Assembly (NCBI GenBank): GCA_019279435.1
Contig: JAAALK010000080.1
Coordinates: 28,426,778-28,490,777, forward strand
Origin: Zizania palustris
Taxonomy: Eukaryota; Streptophyta; Magnoliopsida; Poales; Poaceae
Length of the DNA stretch: 64,000 nucleotides
Direction: 5' to 3'
Made by a program: the position numbers and the translations under genes. The notes beneath the pieces were generated by a model. That model was not told the DNA's origin, ran no database searches, and saw only the letters and a list, made by a program, of their open reading frames with translations. Positions 54,971-64,000 of this stretch are shown here, piece by piece (the first letter of the stretch is position 1; every line of letters starts with the position of its first letter).

Positions 54971-55029
54971 AGCGTAACTGCAAAAGTAATGATTAGTAAA
55001 GTGTTGTAACTCGAAAAGCCTAAAAGAAG

Positions 55030-55930
55030 ATTGAAAAAAACACTTGCATACCCAGAAGTCATGAGACACCGCCCCCTGAGCAGTTTCCTTTTCTCGGGAA
55101 CTGCCACATCATTAGAATCGCCGAGAAAAGAATCTGTCGACGATTCTGACTCTACATTAAACGAAGTCGGTAATTCATCATCTTGGTAAACCTCATCGAC
55201 CTCTTCAACCTCCAATTGATAAGCGCCATCACTAGGGGTGTGTAGACGTTCCCGAGGATTCACTTTGTAGACTACCCACCAAGCACTTACTTTTTCACAT
55301 GGGTAGGGCATATAATACACCTGCTCGACTTGGTGAGCAAGTACAAAATTGTCGCAACCAGATAATCGTTCCGCGTGTTTGACTTCAACCATCCCAAATT
55401 GGTTTTCACGAGTACCATGTTTAGGGTTGAACCAATCACAATCGAAGAAGACTACTTTAATCTCCTTATTCCCGGCAAATTTGTACTCGATTATATTTTT
55501 GATGATTCCATAATACATAGTTTCGTGTCCTTGTCCATCAACGCCCTTGTAACAACTCCAGTATTAGTTGTTGCCGCTAGAGATCGATATGCTTCAAAAA
55601 TAGTTGAACGGAAGCAGAAACCATTAACATCATAGCGACCGTAACTTTTGGCACTAATACTCCCGTAAGAGAGCTGTCGCAAGTCTATATGTACATTGTC
55701 AGCGAGCACACACTGCAAATCATAGGAGATTATCAGATAATTAACCTAGTAGACTAAAATAATACGTGTCACAAAAGGTAAGGATTTACATGTTCTCTGA
55801 ACCAAGTGAGGAAACTAGGCCCGCCATTTACTCCTTCTCGACGCAATTTTTCTAATTGCTTCTCCGTTGGTTGACGACCAGACGTCAAGTATTTCGAATC
55901 AAACATACTGTCATTGTAACGAATAGGTAA
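55030..55930 (-). pseudogene. CACTA transposase C-terminal region (DUF4216-like)
   Basis: Exon-like pieces continue TNP2. One (about 55790-55915) reads SGRQPTEKQLEKLRREG. The next (55520-55715) reads GRYDVNGFCFRS and AATTNTGVV. After a one-base shift near 55520 the DUF4216 part follows (EIKVVFFDCDWFNPKHGTRE, QVYYMPYP; 55050-55518). GT donors are visible at about 55984 and 55054. This C-terminal domain accompanies TNP2 in grass CACTA elements; its biochemical role is not established. Confidence 0.75.
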
Positions 55931-55980
55931 ACAAACGGGTATAAAATTTGGAGGTAAAATATAAAACTAAAACGAATCAC

Positions 55981-56838
55981 TTACGCGAAATATTGTTCCA
56001 TCTCTTCCATATTTGAGTACATGTAGAGCAAGGCATTTGTTCGTTCTTCCTGAGTTACATAATATGTCGTGGAGACACCAACAGTTATGCCCTTCCACCC
56101 AAATATTTGGAGATCACTACAAGGATGGTCTTCATCCATATGGTACCGTGTAGCAGGTGTGTTGACATTGTGATGCTCAGCGAAGTATACACTAGTGAAG
56201 TATGCTATCTCTTTCAATTTAAATTCTTCTGCGATGCAACCTTCAACTCTGGCCTTATTATCAACCATCGCTCTAAGCTTCTTTAGGGACCTTTCAATAT
56301 GATACATCCACCTATATTGCACAGGGCCACCTACCTTAGCTTCATATGGCAGATGAACCAGTAAATGTTGCATTGGATTGAAGAACCCTAGAGGGAATAT
56401 TTTTTCCAGTTTACATAAAAGCACCGGGATCTCTTTCTCTAGCATCTCCATCATATCTTTCTTAATTTCTTTCGCACAAAGTTGTCTATAAAAATGGCTC
56501 AGCTCAGCTAACGCCTTCCACACATCATCATTCAGGTACCCGCGAAACATTACAGGAAGGAGTCTTTCCATTATTATGTGGTAATCGTGACTTTTCAATC
56601 CATTTAATTTCCCTGTCTTCAAGTTCACAGCTCTTCTAAATCCCGTGGCGTAACCATCTGGGAATTTCAAATTTTTCAACCACCTCATTACTTGTTTTTT
56701 TTCTTTAGGTTTTAAACAAAATGGGGCACGTGGCTTGCCACCACTATTCGTCAACTCAAGGGTTGGTCGATTACAAATCTCAGCTAAATCTCTTCTCGCC
56801 TTTACATTATCTTTTGTCCTGTCAATAAATCCATACAT
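55981..56838 (-). pseudogene. CACTA TNP2-type transposase, DUF4218-like part
   Basis: This 285-codon frame carries KTKDN-like RTKDNVKARRDLAEIC, KPRAPFCLKPKEK, GLKSHDYHIIMERLLPV, HFYRQLCAKEI and HLLVHLPYEAKVGGPVQYRW, all hallmarks of the DUF4218 region of TNP2 proteins. It overlaps the preceding frame at about 56820, where a one-base indel separates STCMD from RTKDN. It ends near 55984 at an exon-like GTAAGT. Confidence 0.8.
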
Positions 56839-57863
56839 GTACTTATAATGCTTTCACCAACATTACGTTCCTGATGCATAACGTCAATGTTGTGCATCAG
56901 AATTAGTGATTTGACATACGACAGTTCCCATAAGCCACATATCTGGGTCCAATTATGTTCGGTTCCGAATCCTACAAATCCATCCTCATTTTCATTAAGG
57001 ACCAACTCATTCAGCATATCAGCGATTTCTGTACCATTTAAACGCCTTGATGGTCCCTTTACAACAATGTTGTCCTTCTTGAAATTGTTCCTCTGTAACC
57101 TAAATGGGTGATTCATGGGCAAAAAGCATCTATGGCAATCAAAATAACAAATCTTTCCCCCGAAGTTCAGACGGAAACAATCTGTGTCCTTCGCACATAT
57201 CGGGCATGTCAACCTTCCATGACAACTCCAACTAGAAAAAATACCGTATGCCGGAAAATCGTGGACAGACCACAGATACGCAACTCGAAGATTGAATTTT
57301 TGTTTCTGGTCATAGTCATATGCTTCAACTCCTTTCCACAATTGTTTCAACTCTTCAATTAAGGGCTTCAGCATCACGTTTAGTTGTGTTCCAGGATGAT
57401 CTGGACCGGGTATAATGAGACACAGGAACATAAATTCATATTTCATACAAAATGAAGGTGGAAGGTTGTATGGAATAGCAAACACAGGCCAACAAGAGTA
57501 CGACGATGTCGTTACATTGAAAGGCGTGAATTCATCAGTTGCCAACCCGATGCGAACATTCCTTGCATCACTAGCAAAGTCTGCATCAAAATCATCTAGA
57601 GCCTTCCATGCCGCACCATCAGATGGGTGCACCATTACTTGATTATTCTCACGTACACCTTCTTTATGCCATCGCATATGTCTAGCGGTTTTCTTTGAGA
57701 GAAACAATCGTTTCACCCGAGGTGTAAGAGGCATGTAACGAAGTTGCTTATGAGCAACCTCTGTCGTCACCTTCTCTCCGTCTTCATTTACGACCTCTAT
57801 GAATCTCGGTTTACCACATTTTAAGCATTTCACCTCATTACTATGTTCTTTACAGAACAACAT
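56802..57863 (-). pseudogene. CACTA TNP2-type transposase, Transposase_21 part
   Basis: The central transposase region reads MLFCKEHSNEVKCLKCGKPRF (Cys pair), TPRVKRLFLSKKTARHMRWH, WPVFAIPYNLPPSFCMK, IPGPDHPGTQLNVML, GRLTCPICAKDT and CHRCFLPMNHPFR. It is in the same frame as the upstream piece but separated by a TGA at 57873-57875. TNP2 (TnpD) proteins cut and join the CACTA ends. The frame breaks again near 56820. Confidence 0.85.
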
Positions 57864-57872
57864 ACAATTATA

Positions 57873-58508
57873 TCAGCACACATCAATCTTCTCATACTCC
57901 ATACCGAGAGCAGAAAGCATTTTCTTTGACTGGTACATGTCTTTCGGCACCTTATGGTTGTTAGGAAGGATATCGCTGATCAGATTCAAGAGCTCCTTAT
58001 AACAATTGTTTGAAAATGCAAACTTTGACTTAATAGCCATAATACGAGTCACGAAAGCGAAAACGCTTACGGTGGTGTGCTCATGCAATGGCTCTTCTGA
58101 AGCTCGAAGGATGTCGAAAAACTTTTGAACCTCCGGTGTTGGAGGATCCTCGGGGTTTGATTCAAACTCCGGTCGTATAGCATCAACCATCTCATCCATC
58201 CTATCGTCAGCAACGCTATCATCTTCTTCTTCCACTACTAATACCGTTTTTTCACGGCCTGTCTCGCCGTGAAAAGACCAAACTTCATAACCTGGCACGA
58301 AACCATATTTGCAAATATGCAATGACAACGTCCTCTTGTCTTGCCAACGAGAATTTCTGCACTTCATGCATGGGCACCTCGCGCCAGTGTTTGTTGTCAA
58401 AGCGAATGCACGATCAACAAATTTCTCAGCGTTGATTACCCACTCCCTCGTGTGAGCTCCACTTTTCATCCAACCACTATACATCCAGCGTCGGTCGTCC
58501 TCAGCCAT
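57873..58508 (-). pseudogene. CACTA TNP2-type transposase, N-terminus
   Basis: It starts at ATG 58508 (MAEDDRRWMYSGW). It has the transposase-associated zinc-binding region (TGARCPCMKCRN, with DKRTLSLHICKYGFVPGYEVW), an acidic linker, and the conserved KFAFSNNCYKELLNLISDIL helix. It ends KIDVC-stop at 57873; the next codons (YNCMLFCKEH) continue in the same frame, so this is a single nonsense mutation. Leader sequence 58509-58583 is then cut by Sirevirus F. Confidence 0.85.
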
Positions 58509-58583
58509 TCTATATGCAAAACATTCATTCAATCAAGAATATTCACGCACTGGCCGATATAAAAGGGCTCGCAACATACACAC

Positions 58584-60595
58584 TGAGAAACCAAGGGTTG
58601 GTTTCGGTGTTTGTGATGAGTGATTGACAGGCTTTTTCCCTCTGGTTCGAAGGGGTACCTCCGAAGGGGGTTCGGAGGTTGGACCTCCGAAGGGTGTTCG
58701 GAGGTGGTTTCACCGAAGGGTGTTCGGTGGTTCGGTTGCTGCAACTGTTGCAGCGGAGTGTGCTTGTCGGAGGGGTCCGACAGTACACGATGACTGGGTT
58801 CGTACCGAAGGCTTCGGTACTTTGGGCGGTACACCGGAGTGTGTGCCGGAGGTTGCTAACCCGGAGAGGTCTCCGGAGTACTGGATACACTTGTCTGTTT
58901 GTCTGTGGTGCGCAGGGACTTCGGAGGTGACGGACAAGTTCACGGCAGGTGAACCTGGGTCAAGCGGGAGGCTTGATGCCAGGGGAGCGGGGAGCTCCGT
59001 CACGGTGGCTGCGAAGGGGTCTGGGTCGGTCCTCGGGTCGAGGTGCGCCAGGTGAAGGCAGAGAGTGCGGAGCGTGGCTCCGGGTGAAGGTACTCCGAGA
59101 CAAAGTCCTCGGAGGTGAGGCACTTCGAAGGTACTTCGGATGGAGTGACTTCGAAGTTGTATGGAACAAGTCCTCTGTGGAGGCAAGGAGTTCGAAGTGT
59201 GCTCCGGAGGGAGACATTCGAAGGTACCCGACGAAGGTCTCAGAAGTCGAGGCGCGTCGAAGGCATGGTCCGGGTGAGGCTCGTCGAGGAGTGTGCTCGG
59301 GGAGAGACACTGCAACGAAGTGCTCATGGAATGCTTCGTGCGGAGGCCTTGGACGAAGGAGGGACTTCGAAGGGTGGTACTCCGAAGGTGGGGCTTCGGA
59401 GGGAGGAAGGCTTTGGAGCGAGGCTAGCTCCGGAGTGTGGTTGTCTTGTGGTGCTTCGGCCTGCATGGCTTCGGTACACGGACTGACGGAGTTCGAGCTG
59501 GGAGAGCTGCGAAGCCGTGGTGGTCCATTCCGGAGGTGTTGGTGCGAAGGCCCAAGGGCTTTGACGGCTTCGGCTCAAAACCGTCACTGTATCGAAGGCT
59601 GACTTCGGTGAAGCGAAGGCCATCTGGCTCAAGGCTTCTCACCGAAGCTACCGCACCCCTCGCGTGCGAAGGGGGGCTTCGAAAAGGTCAAAGACTGCAA
59701 GTCTGACAGTGTCTGCTCTGCAAAAAGCTGGCGCTGTCCCCTCTGCAAAGGCTGACAGAGAAGCCTCCAATAAAGTGGACTACCTTTTGTACCCCTTTGT
59801 TCTGTAGAGACAAATCCAATGTAAACCCTAGGGGTAAAGTAGTCAATTCCTTTGGGTGAACTGTGGGCTATAAATATGGGGGCTCGGTAGGTAACATTTA
59901 ACACTTTGAGCATTTACTGTTGAGCTCCTGTAGCCACACACTTCGTTGTATTCATCCAGAGTTCAATTTTATTGTGTTCCTTGTTCAAGCGGCGAAGCCC
60001 TGCTTCTGTGTGCTTTTTGCTTGAGCTCGCTTTACATACCTCGCTAGTTGTAGTGCGCCGAAGCCTGTCTAGGCGAAGGGTGTCTTTGTGCGAAGTGTGT
60101 TTTTCAGTGTGCTGTCGCTCTGTGTAACAGGAGGCGAGACCTCGCTGCTTACTAGCGAAGCCTTGATCGAAGCCCGTTTTGCTTCTTGTGTCGAAGCCCC
60201 TAGCGAAGTCTAGTAGTGTGCGTTTAGACCTTCGTGTACAAAGCCCAGCACCAGTTGTTGCTGCCAAGTACTTGGTCGAAGTCCTCAGTGGGGTGTCCAC
60301 TCTTGCGAAGGGTGAAGTGCGAAGCCTGCTCGAAGCACCCTGTGTGCGGAGCCTGCACTGACTTAGCAGAGTAGATTTTCGAGGGTTGTTAGTGGAACGA
60401 AGTCTTCTTGGCTTCAAACTTTTGCTCCTGCGAAGCCTGTGTTCGGAGCTGTCAAAGCACCTCCGAACCAGACCTCCGAAGGTAGTGTTCGAAGCTTGTT
60501 CCGCAGAAGACAGAACTGAAACCGAAGGCTAGTTTTTAGCCCGAAATTTTAAAAGCTCCCATTCACCCCCTCTGGTCGCCGTTTCCGGTCCAACA
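58584..60595 (+). repeat. Sirevirus F 5' LTR
   Basis: 2012 bp, TGAGAAACC to GGTCCAACA. It contains a three-hairpin array (58658-58729), a further CCGGAGAGGTCTCCGG hairpin (58860-58875), a TATA box TATAAATA (59869-59876) and the Sirevirus-like end CACCCCCTCTGGTCGC. The intact 168-217-codon frames within it are not genes. Confidence 0.92.
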
Positions 60596-60597
60596 AT

Positions 60598-60609
60598 TGG
60601 TATCAGAGC
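60598..60609 (+). promoter_or_regulatory. Sirevirus F primer binding site (initiator tRNA-Met)
   Basis: TGGTATCAGAGC occurs two bases after the LTR, as in element A. Confidence 0.93.
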
Positions 60610-60659
60610 GGGTTAAGATCTCCAGTTGACCTTAACCGATTTTGTGATCTTTTGGCGAC

Positions 60660-63123
60660 ATGGATAGAGGTAGTAAAATTCCTCTGTTCGATGGGACAGA
60701 CTTTGCATACTGGAAGGTGTGCATGGAGGCTTACTTGTTAAGCCAAGGAAATGCAATTTGGGAGATTGTGGACTCACAATATTCCATCGCTGATACTCGC
60801 ACCACTCAAACAGAAAAAAATCAGTATAATGCCAACTCGAAGGCAAGAAACATACTGTTCATTGGTTTGAGTCGGAGTGAGTTTGATCGGGTGCAGCACC
60901 TTAGGAATGCTAGGAAGATTTGGACAACACTCACTATTTTTCATGAGGGCTCTACTCAGATCAAGGCCAGGCGCCAAAGCACATACAATCAACAGTATCA
61001 GCTATTTGTGCAGACACCTGGTGAATCTATAGATGCCATGTTTTCTCGCTTTGATGCGATAGTGAGTAACTAGCGATCCAACGGGACGCTTGCTTACAAT
61101 GATCATGATAGGGCTATCAAGCTTCTCTATGCTCTTGATTGTAGCATATGGGAAGTGAAGATATCCAGCATTGAGGAGTCTACAGGTTATGACACATTGA
61201 CCTGTGATGAGCTCTTCAGCAAGCTGAAGTCCATAGAGATTGCCAAGGCATCTCTTGCAGTGCACAGAAGCTCTTTGCCACAGCCATTGGCATTGGTTTC
61301 TAGCACTAGCCGTGGCACCGCTGCAGAACCAAGCACATCTGGTACTTGTGTTCTTGCAGATGGTTTTGCTTTGTCCTCCCTGGTCTCCGTCACAAAGGAG
61401 CAGGTGGACACTCTAGATGATGATGAGCTTGCTATCATTGCCCGGAGGTTCACCCGTTTTTATCATGAGAGACGGGATCAGAGGAGAAGTGGTTTTAGTG
61501 GTTGCTTTGAATGTGGCGACACTTCTCACATCAAGGCTAATTGCCCCAAGCTCAAGAAGAGAGAAGAGAGTGAGCGCCCCAAATACCACAAAAAGGAGAG
61601 GAAACCCTTTGTGAAGGGCAAGCGCGGCAAGGTGGCTAAGAAAGTAGCCAAAGCCGCTTCCAGAGCATTTGTTGCTGCTCTCAGCGACATCGACACTTCC
61701 TCAACTGAGGAGTCGAGCTCTGAGGAGGAGGAGTCCCCAAGGAAGGAGGACAAAAAGGACAAGAAGGGACGAGATTTCACCGGCCTTTGCTTCATGGCCG
61801 ACAGCGATCACAGCGGCGATGAGCTTGACTCATCTGAGGTACCTCTATCATCTGACCAGCTATTAATTAAATTAGATGAGCTGAATGAAGTAGTTCTTGG
61901 TCAGGATAGATTACTTGTGCAAGCCGCTAGAGAAAGAAAAGACCTTAGACTTAGGCTAGAATCTGTATCTACTGAATATGCCATGCTTAAGTCTAAAGTT
62001 AATGATGCCGAATGTGATTCTTGTACCACTGTCATGGGTGAGCTTGCTCAGTTGCGTTCTGTTCATGCTCAAACTCTCTCTGAGCTTGAGACTGCACAGA
62101 AGCAGCTTTTGGTGGAGGATTCTAGACCTCATGATATTATTGATTGCATGAACTGTTCTTTATTACGCGAGAGCATTAATTTACGTGATAAACATGTTCA
62201 TGATTTAGAGGCTAGACTGGAGAAGGCCAGTAGTTCTAAGGATGTGCAGCCTGTGTGTGACACATGCATTACCCTTAAGGACCAGCTAGGCACTGCTAGA
62301 GAGCGAGCTGAAAACCTCATGTCAGAAAATGAATACCTTCTTTCCGTGGTTAATAAATGCACTGAGGGAAAGGGTAGGATGGATTTGCTCTTGGCCAAGA
62401 CCAAGTTGTGTGCTGACAGAGCAGGGGTAGCTCTAGGTTTGGGTTTTGAGAGGATACCTTCAGACAGTAAGACCAAAACTGTTTTTTACCTCTCCCACTA
62501 CCCTAGAGAAAGAGAGAGCTCTGTTAGACACCCCGTCAGCCAAAAAGCCTACCCATCCACCAAAGAAAACCACACCTCCTGCCAAGAAAAATCCTCCCAA
62601 GAAAACCACTCAGAAGAAACCCAAGGAGCCTGTGAGAGTTGCTCCTGTGACCCATGAGAGTGCCCCGAGGAGAGTGTTTCATTGTTCCTATTGTCAGCGG
62701 GCAGGTCATTTGGTTGGGTTCTGTTTTCGTCGCATCAAGGATGAGCGACGTGCTCAGACGATGAGTTACCAGGACATACATTACCCATCTTTAGGTATGC
62801 ATGAGTCTGAGTTTTACTATCGTCCTGCTTTTGAGGCTCCTCGTGCTTCTCGGAGAGGTTTTGCTCCTCGAGGTGTTCACCATGTTCCATATGGTGTTAG
62901 ACCTCGGGCGAGTAGCTTTGTACCTCGTCAGAGTAGGAGACCTCGTCATGCTGTTCGATCACTGCATGTAGGTAGACCTCGCACTTTGCATCATTCTGAT
63001 TTTCCTGTGCGTAGACAGTCTACTTTTACTGTGCCTACTACTCGTGTCACTCAGTGCTGGATGCCTCGTCATTATTTTACTCACCCCAGCACTGAGCGAT
63101 CGAGATATTTTTATCATATGTAG
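60660..63123 (+). pseudogene. Sirevirus F Gag, with nonsense codon and frameshift
   Basis: It starts at ATG 60660 (MDRGSKIPLFDGTDFAYW), 51 bp from the primer site. The Gag domain is interrupted by TAG at 61071-61073, after which RSNGTLAYNDHDRAIKLLY continues in the same frame. Then come a CCHC knuckle (CFECGDTSHIKANC, about 61504-61545), a Lys-rich and acidic Ser-rich segment and coiled-coil modules beginning C-x-x-C (CDSCTTVM, CMNCSLLR, CDTCITLK). A one-base indel near 62480-62520 moves the frame; the new frame has a Lys/Pro-rich part, the second CCHC knuckle (CSYCQRAGHLVGFC) and an Arg-rich tail, ending at TAG 63121. Same layout as Gag of element A. Confidence 0.85.
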
Positions 63124-64000
63124 GCGACAGATCGAGGCTTGGAGGGCACGTGGATCATGGACTCCGGTTGTTCGCGCCACATGACCGGAGATGCAGCTTG
63201 GTTCTCCAGCCTCACCACAACCAAGCAAAGGGAACATATCACCTTCGGAAATAATCGAAGGAGTAGAGTGAAAGGTAAAGGTGTGGTAAGAATTAACTCG
63301 AATTTCACTCTCAAAGATGTTGCTTTGGTTGAAAACCTGGGATACAATTTGCTGTCTGTATCTCAGTTGCTTGATGAGGGCTTCGAAGTGCGATTTCATC
63401 GCGATACTTCGCAAGTGCTCAATTCTGATGGCGTTGTGGTGTGTAAGATCTTTAGAGTTGGGAGAGTTTTTGGAGCCGGTTTTTCAGAATCATCTGGTTC
63501 TTCTCATTGTCTTGTTGCACATTCGACTTCTGAGCTTTGGAAGTGGCATAGGAGACTAGGGCATATGAGCTTTGAGTTGCTCGCTCGGTTGAGCGCCCTA
63601 GGTCTAATCCGAGGATTGCCCAAGCTCATGTTTGAGAAGAATTTGGTTTGCGCTCCTTGTCGACATGGAAAAATGATTGCTGCTTCGCATTCGCCAGTCA
63701 CCACAGTGATGACTGAACAACCCGGAGAACTTCTCCACATGGACACTGTAGGTCCTTCTCGGGTTAGTTCTTTAGGCGGCAAGTGGTATGTATTAGTTGT
63801 TGTCGACGATTTCTCTCGCTACTCTTGGGTCTTCTTTCTTGCCAGCAAGGATGAAGTGTTTTCACACTTTCGGAGCTTGGCTTTGAGACTTTTTACTGAA
63901 CTCCCAGGTGCATTGAAATTCATTCGAAGTGATAATGGCACCGAGTTCAAAAATAGTCTCTTTGTTGACTTTTGCATGGAGCATGGCATAGAACATCAAT
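63124..64000 (+). CDS. Sirevirus F Pol, N-terminal part (protease and integrase start)
   Basis: Open to the window edge, in the same frame as the end of Gag and separated from it only by TAG 63121. It begins ATDRGLEGTWIM, then protease DSGCSRHMTG (Asp codon 63160), GAG-pre-integrase zinc region ELWKWHRRLGHMS with CAPCRHGK, and the integrase core with HMDTVG and RSDNGTEF near the edge. RT and RNase H should follow to the right. Expression would need stop readthrough or another mechanism. Confidence 0.9.

Larger units (their letters stand above)
53061..64000 (-). mobile_element. CACTA (En/Spm) transposon 'E', partial, split by Sirevirus F
   Basis: It begins CACTACAACAAAA at 53061, the classic CACTA terminus, after CTT (possible 3-bp TSD; the other end is not in the window). 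Dense AACTTCCGTCGGC subterminal repeats follow to about 53466. Genes on the minus strand encode a Ptta/En/Spm-type protein and a TNP2-type transposase. The sequence is broken by at least one nonsense codon and two frameshifts. Sirevirus F interrupts it at 58584; its 5' end must lie to the right of the window. Confidence 0.88.
58584..64000 (+). mobile_element. Sirevirus (Ty1/copia) 'F', partial, plus strand
   Basis: 5' LTR (58584-60595), primer site, gag and the first 0.9 kb of pol are visible; the rest is beyond the right edge. Its LTR is the same family and length as solo LTR C. The five bases before it are CACAC (possible TSD). Gag has an in-frame TAG and a frameshift, so this copy is probably defective. 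It lies inside the CACTA transposon E. Confidence 0.92.

Overview
The window is intergenic or pericentromeric-style DNA from a grass, most likely rice or another Oryza. The evidence is a plant CDKF-type kinase exon, Sirevirus (Ty1/copia), Tat and Tekay/Del (Ty3/gypsy) LTR retrotransposons, a plant L1-type LINE, a CACTA (En/Spm) transposon and a long-TIR MULE. No tRNA, rRNA, CRISPR array or bacterial feature was seen. Only one ordinary host gene is supported, and almost everything else is transposable elements inserted into one another.

Region 1 (1-1741): the first exon (165 codons, minus strand) of a CDKF/CAK-type protein kinase, its 5' leader and a TATA box. The rest of the gene lies beyond the left edge.

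Region 2 (1742-20332): a 7.3 kb L1-type LINE, minus strand, with a perfect 15-bp target-site duplication (TSD) and its 3' end next to the kinase TATA box. It is split between ORF1 and ORF2 by an 11.3 kb Sirevirus ('A', 5562-16859, TSD AACGG) with near-identical 1980-bp LTRs.

Region 3 (20377-22890): a 725-bp MULE with about 230-bp TIRs and a perfect 9-bp TSD, an LTR-like fragment, and a second inverted-repeat MITE.

Region 4 (about 23340-36894): old, decayed gypsy sequence. A plus-strand Tat-lineage element (gag remnant, protease, RT, RNase H plus a second plant RNase H, integrase, 3' LTR ending at 32826) carries many stop codons. A separate degenerate gag-like sequence lies on the minus strand.

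Region 5 (36895-64000): a nest up to three levels deep. A Sirevirus LTR 'B' (minus orientation) is split by a solo Sirevirus LTR 'C' (TSD TAAAC), itself split by a nearly intact 12.4 kb Tekay/Del gypsy element 'D' (TSD ACTTC; 3.39 kb LTRs, extra ORF0, uninterrupted Gag-Pol with a chromodomain-like tail). LTR B is split a second time by a CACTA transposon 'E' (from 53061), into which a second Sirevirus 'F' (from 58584, same family as C) is inserted. E and F run off the right edge.

The retroelements follow the usual copy-and-paste scheme: LTR promoter, initiator-tRNA-Met primer site, Gag, Pol, polypurine tract. A and D look recent because their LTR pairs differ at only a handful of positions by eye. 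D has an undamaged Gag-Pol, while the Tat element is old. The most interesting signals are ORF0 and an exon-like cassette in the LTR of D, hairpin and TTCGAA arrays in the Sirevirus LTRs, the odd Sirevirus Gag architecture and Gag/Pol junction, the C-to-T style of decay in the Tat element, and the LINE insertion just upstream of a kinase TATA box.
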